DNA from: CAZEHS01 sp964511875
Lineage (GTDB): Bacteria; Bacillota; Clostridia; Peptostreptococcales; Acidaminobacteraceae
Direction of reading: 5' to 3'
Assembly (NCBI GenBank): GCA_964511875.1
Contig: CAZEHS010000121.1
Coordinates: 1-7,686 of the forward strand
DNA length: 7,686 nt
Part shown: one piece after another, positions 7,133-7,686 of the stretch
Numbering within the stretch: the stretch's first letter is position 1
How the letters are laid out: the number at the start of each line of letters is the position of its first letter
Notes under the pieces: model-generated
What the model saw: the letters and a program-made list of their open reading frames with translations, nothing else
Database searches by the model: none
Told to the model about the DNA's origin: nothing
Program-made: the position numbers and the translations under genes

Positions 7133-7686
7133 CACTCACGTTAAGTACGCTTCTGTTCCTATGTGCAGCAGGTTTCCTTGCTGCAGCTGTCGATTCCATT
7201 GCAGGCGGAGGCGGAATCATCAGTCTTCCGGCAATTATCGCTGTGGGAATACCGCCCCATCTGGCTCTGGGAACGAATAAGTTCGCCAGCACCTGCGCTT
7301 CACTCACAAGCACTCTTAAGTTTGCAAAATCGAAGAAAATCACCTTTGAACTGGTCAAATATCAAATCCCTTGCACCATCCTGGGTTCTGCACTCGGCGT
7401 GCAAACGGTCCTGTACCTGGATGAGAAGTTCCTGAATGGTCTGATAGTGGTTTTAGTGTTCACAGTGGCTATTTATACCAGTTTCAAAAAGGATTTCGGT
7501 CAAGTCGATCGGCTTCAGGAGATCACACCCCGTAAAATAATTTTCGGAATGGTCTTTGCCTTCGCTCTTGGGTTTTATGATGGATTCTTTGGACCTGGTA
7601 CCGGTTCTTTTCTTATATTTCTTTTTATCAGCATCTACGGCTTCGATTTCACCGTGGCTGCCGGCAATGGCAAAATTCTTAATTTT
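7129..7686 (+). CDS. TSUP (TauE/SafE) family membrane permease, N-terminal part (3' end outside window)
   Basis: TSUP proteins are inner-membrane permeases, some of which export sulfite, sulfoacetate or other small organosulfur anions. The 186 visible residues stay open to the window edge; family members usually have about 250, so roughly 70 are missing. The hallmark N-terminal segment LAAAVDSIAGGGGIISLPA (17-35) and the internal repeat of it, GFYDGFFGPGTGSFL (148-162), are both present, as is LALGTNKFAS (45-54). Hydrophobic segments are seen at about 5-21, 27-41, 77-95, 102-118, 136-150 and 158-172, with basic residues (KFAKSKK, 64-70) in a likely cytoplasmic loop. The ATG lies in an ATGA overlap with the hemZ stop, so translation is probably coupled. 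The only ribosome-binding candidate is a run of seven G at 7118-7124. The substrate cannot be told from this sequence. Confidence 0.92.
   Translation, partial: MTLTLSTLLFLCAAGFLAAAVDSIAGGGGIISLPAIIAVGIPPHLALGTNKFASTCASLTSTLKFAKSKKITFELVKYQIPCTILGSALGVQTVLYLDEKFLNGLIVVLVFTVAIYTSFKKDFGQVDRLQEITPRKIIFGMVFAFALGFYDGFFGPGTGSFLIFLFISIYGFDFTVAAGNGKILNF

Noticed and set aside
7163..7435. Open frame of 90 codons on the + strand
   Set aside because: It overlaps the TSUP permease in another frame. The permease frame has clear family motifs and an ATGA junction; this one has none.

Overview
The window looks like a chromosomal stretch from a mid-GC member of the Firmicutes, most likely a clostridial relative. 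This is inferred from gene order (recJ, apt, relA, dtd, metallo-beta-lactamase hydrolase, hemZ), strong purine-rich ribosome-binding sites (AGGAGG, AAGGAG), a TTG-started bifunctional Rel, and a HemZ-type radical SAM protein. All genes are on the + strand and tightly packed, and both end genes are cut by the window edges. The species cannot be named from this sequence alone.

Layout: the 3' two-thirds or so of recJ (single-strand exonuclease) runs in from the left edge to 1489. After 32 bases comes apt (adenine phosphoribosyltransferase, 1522-2034), closed by a hairpin terminator at 2048-2083. A candidate promoter at 2080-2108 abuts the terminator and would start a second transcript carrying relA (2191-4407, (p)ppGpp synthetase/hydrolase) and dtd (4424-4873, D-aminoacyl-tRNA deacylase). 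A 161-base gap (4874-5034) holds two structured palindromic units in inverted orientation. Then follow a glyoxalase-II-like metal hydrolase (5035-5655), hemZ overlapping it by 11 bases (5645-7132), and a TauE/SafE (TSUP) membrane permease that starts in a 4-base ATGA overlap with hemZ and runs off the right edge (7129-7686).

Functionally this is mostly a housekeeping and stress cluster: DNA repair (RecJ), purine salvage (Apt), stringent response (Rel), translational proofreading (Dtd), a probable thioester hydrolase, and an anaerobic-type radical SAM enzyme. The TSUP permease is a less expected partner. I found no complete new system. The items most worth a second look are the double palindromic repeat with compensatory changes between its units (4884-4982), the inverted repeat beside the relA promoter (2110-2122), and the nine-G tract inside the conserved GGGTPT motif of hemZ (6347-6355).
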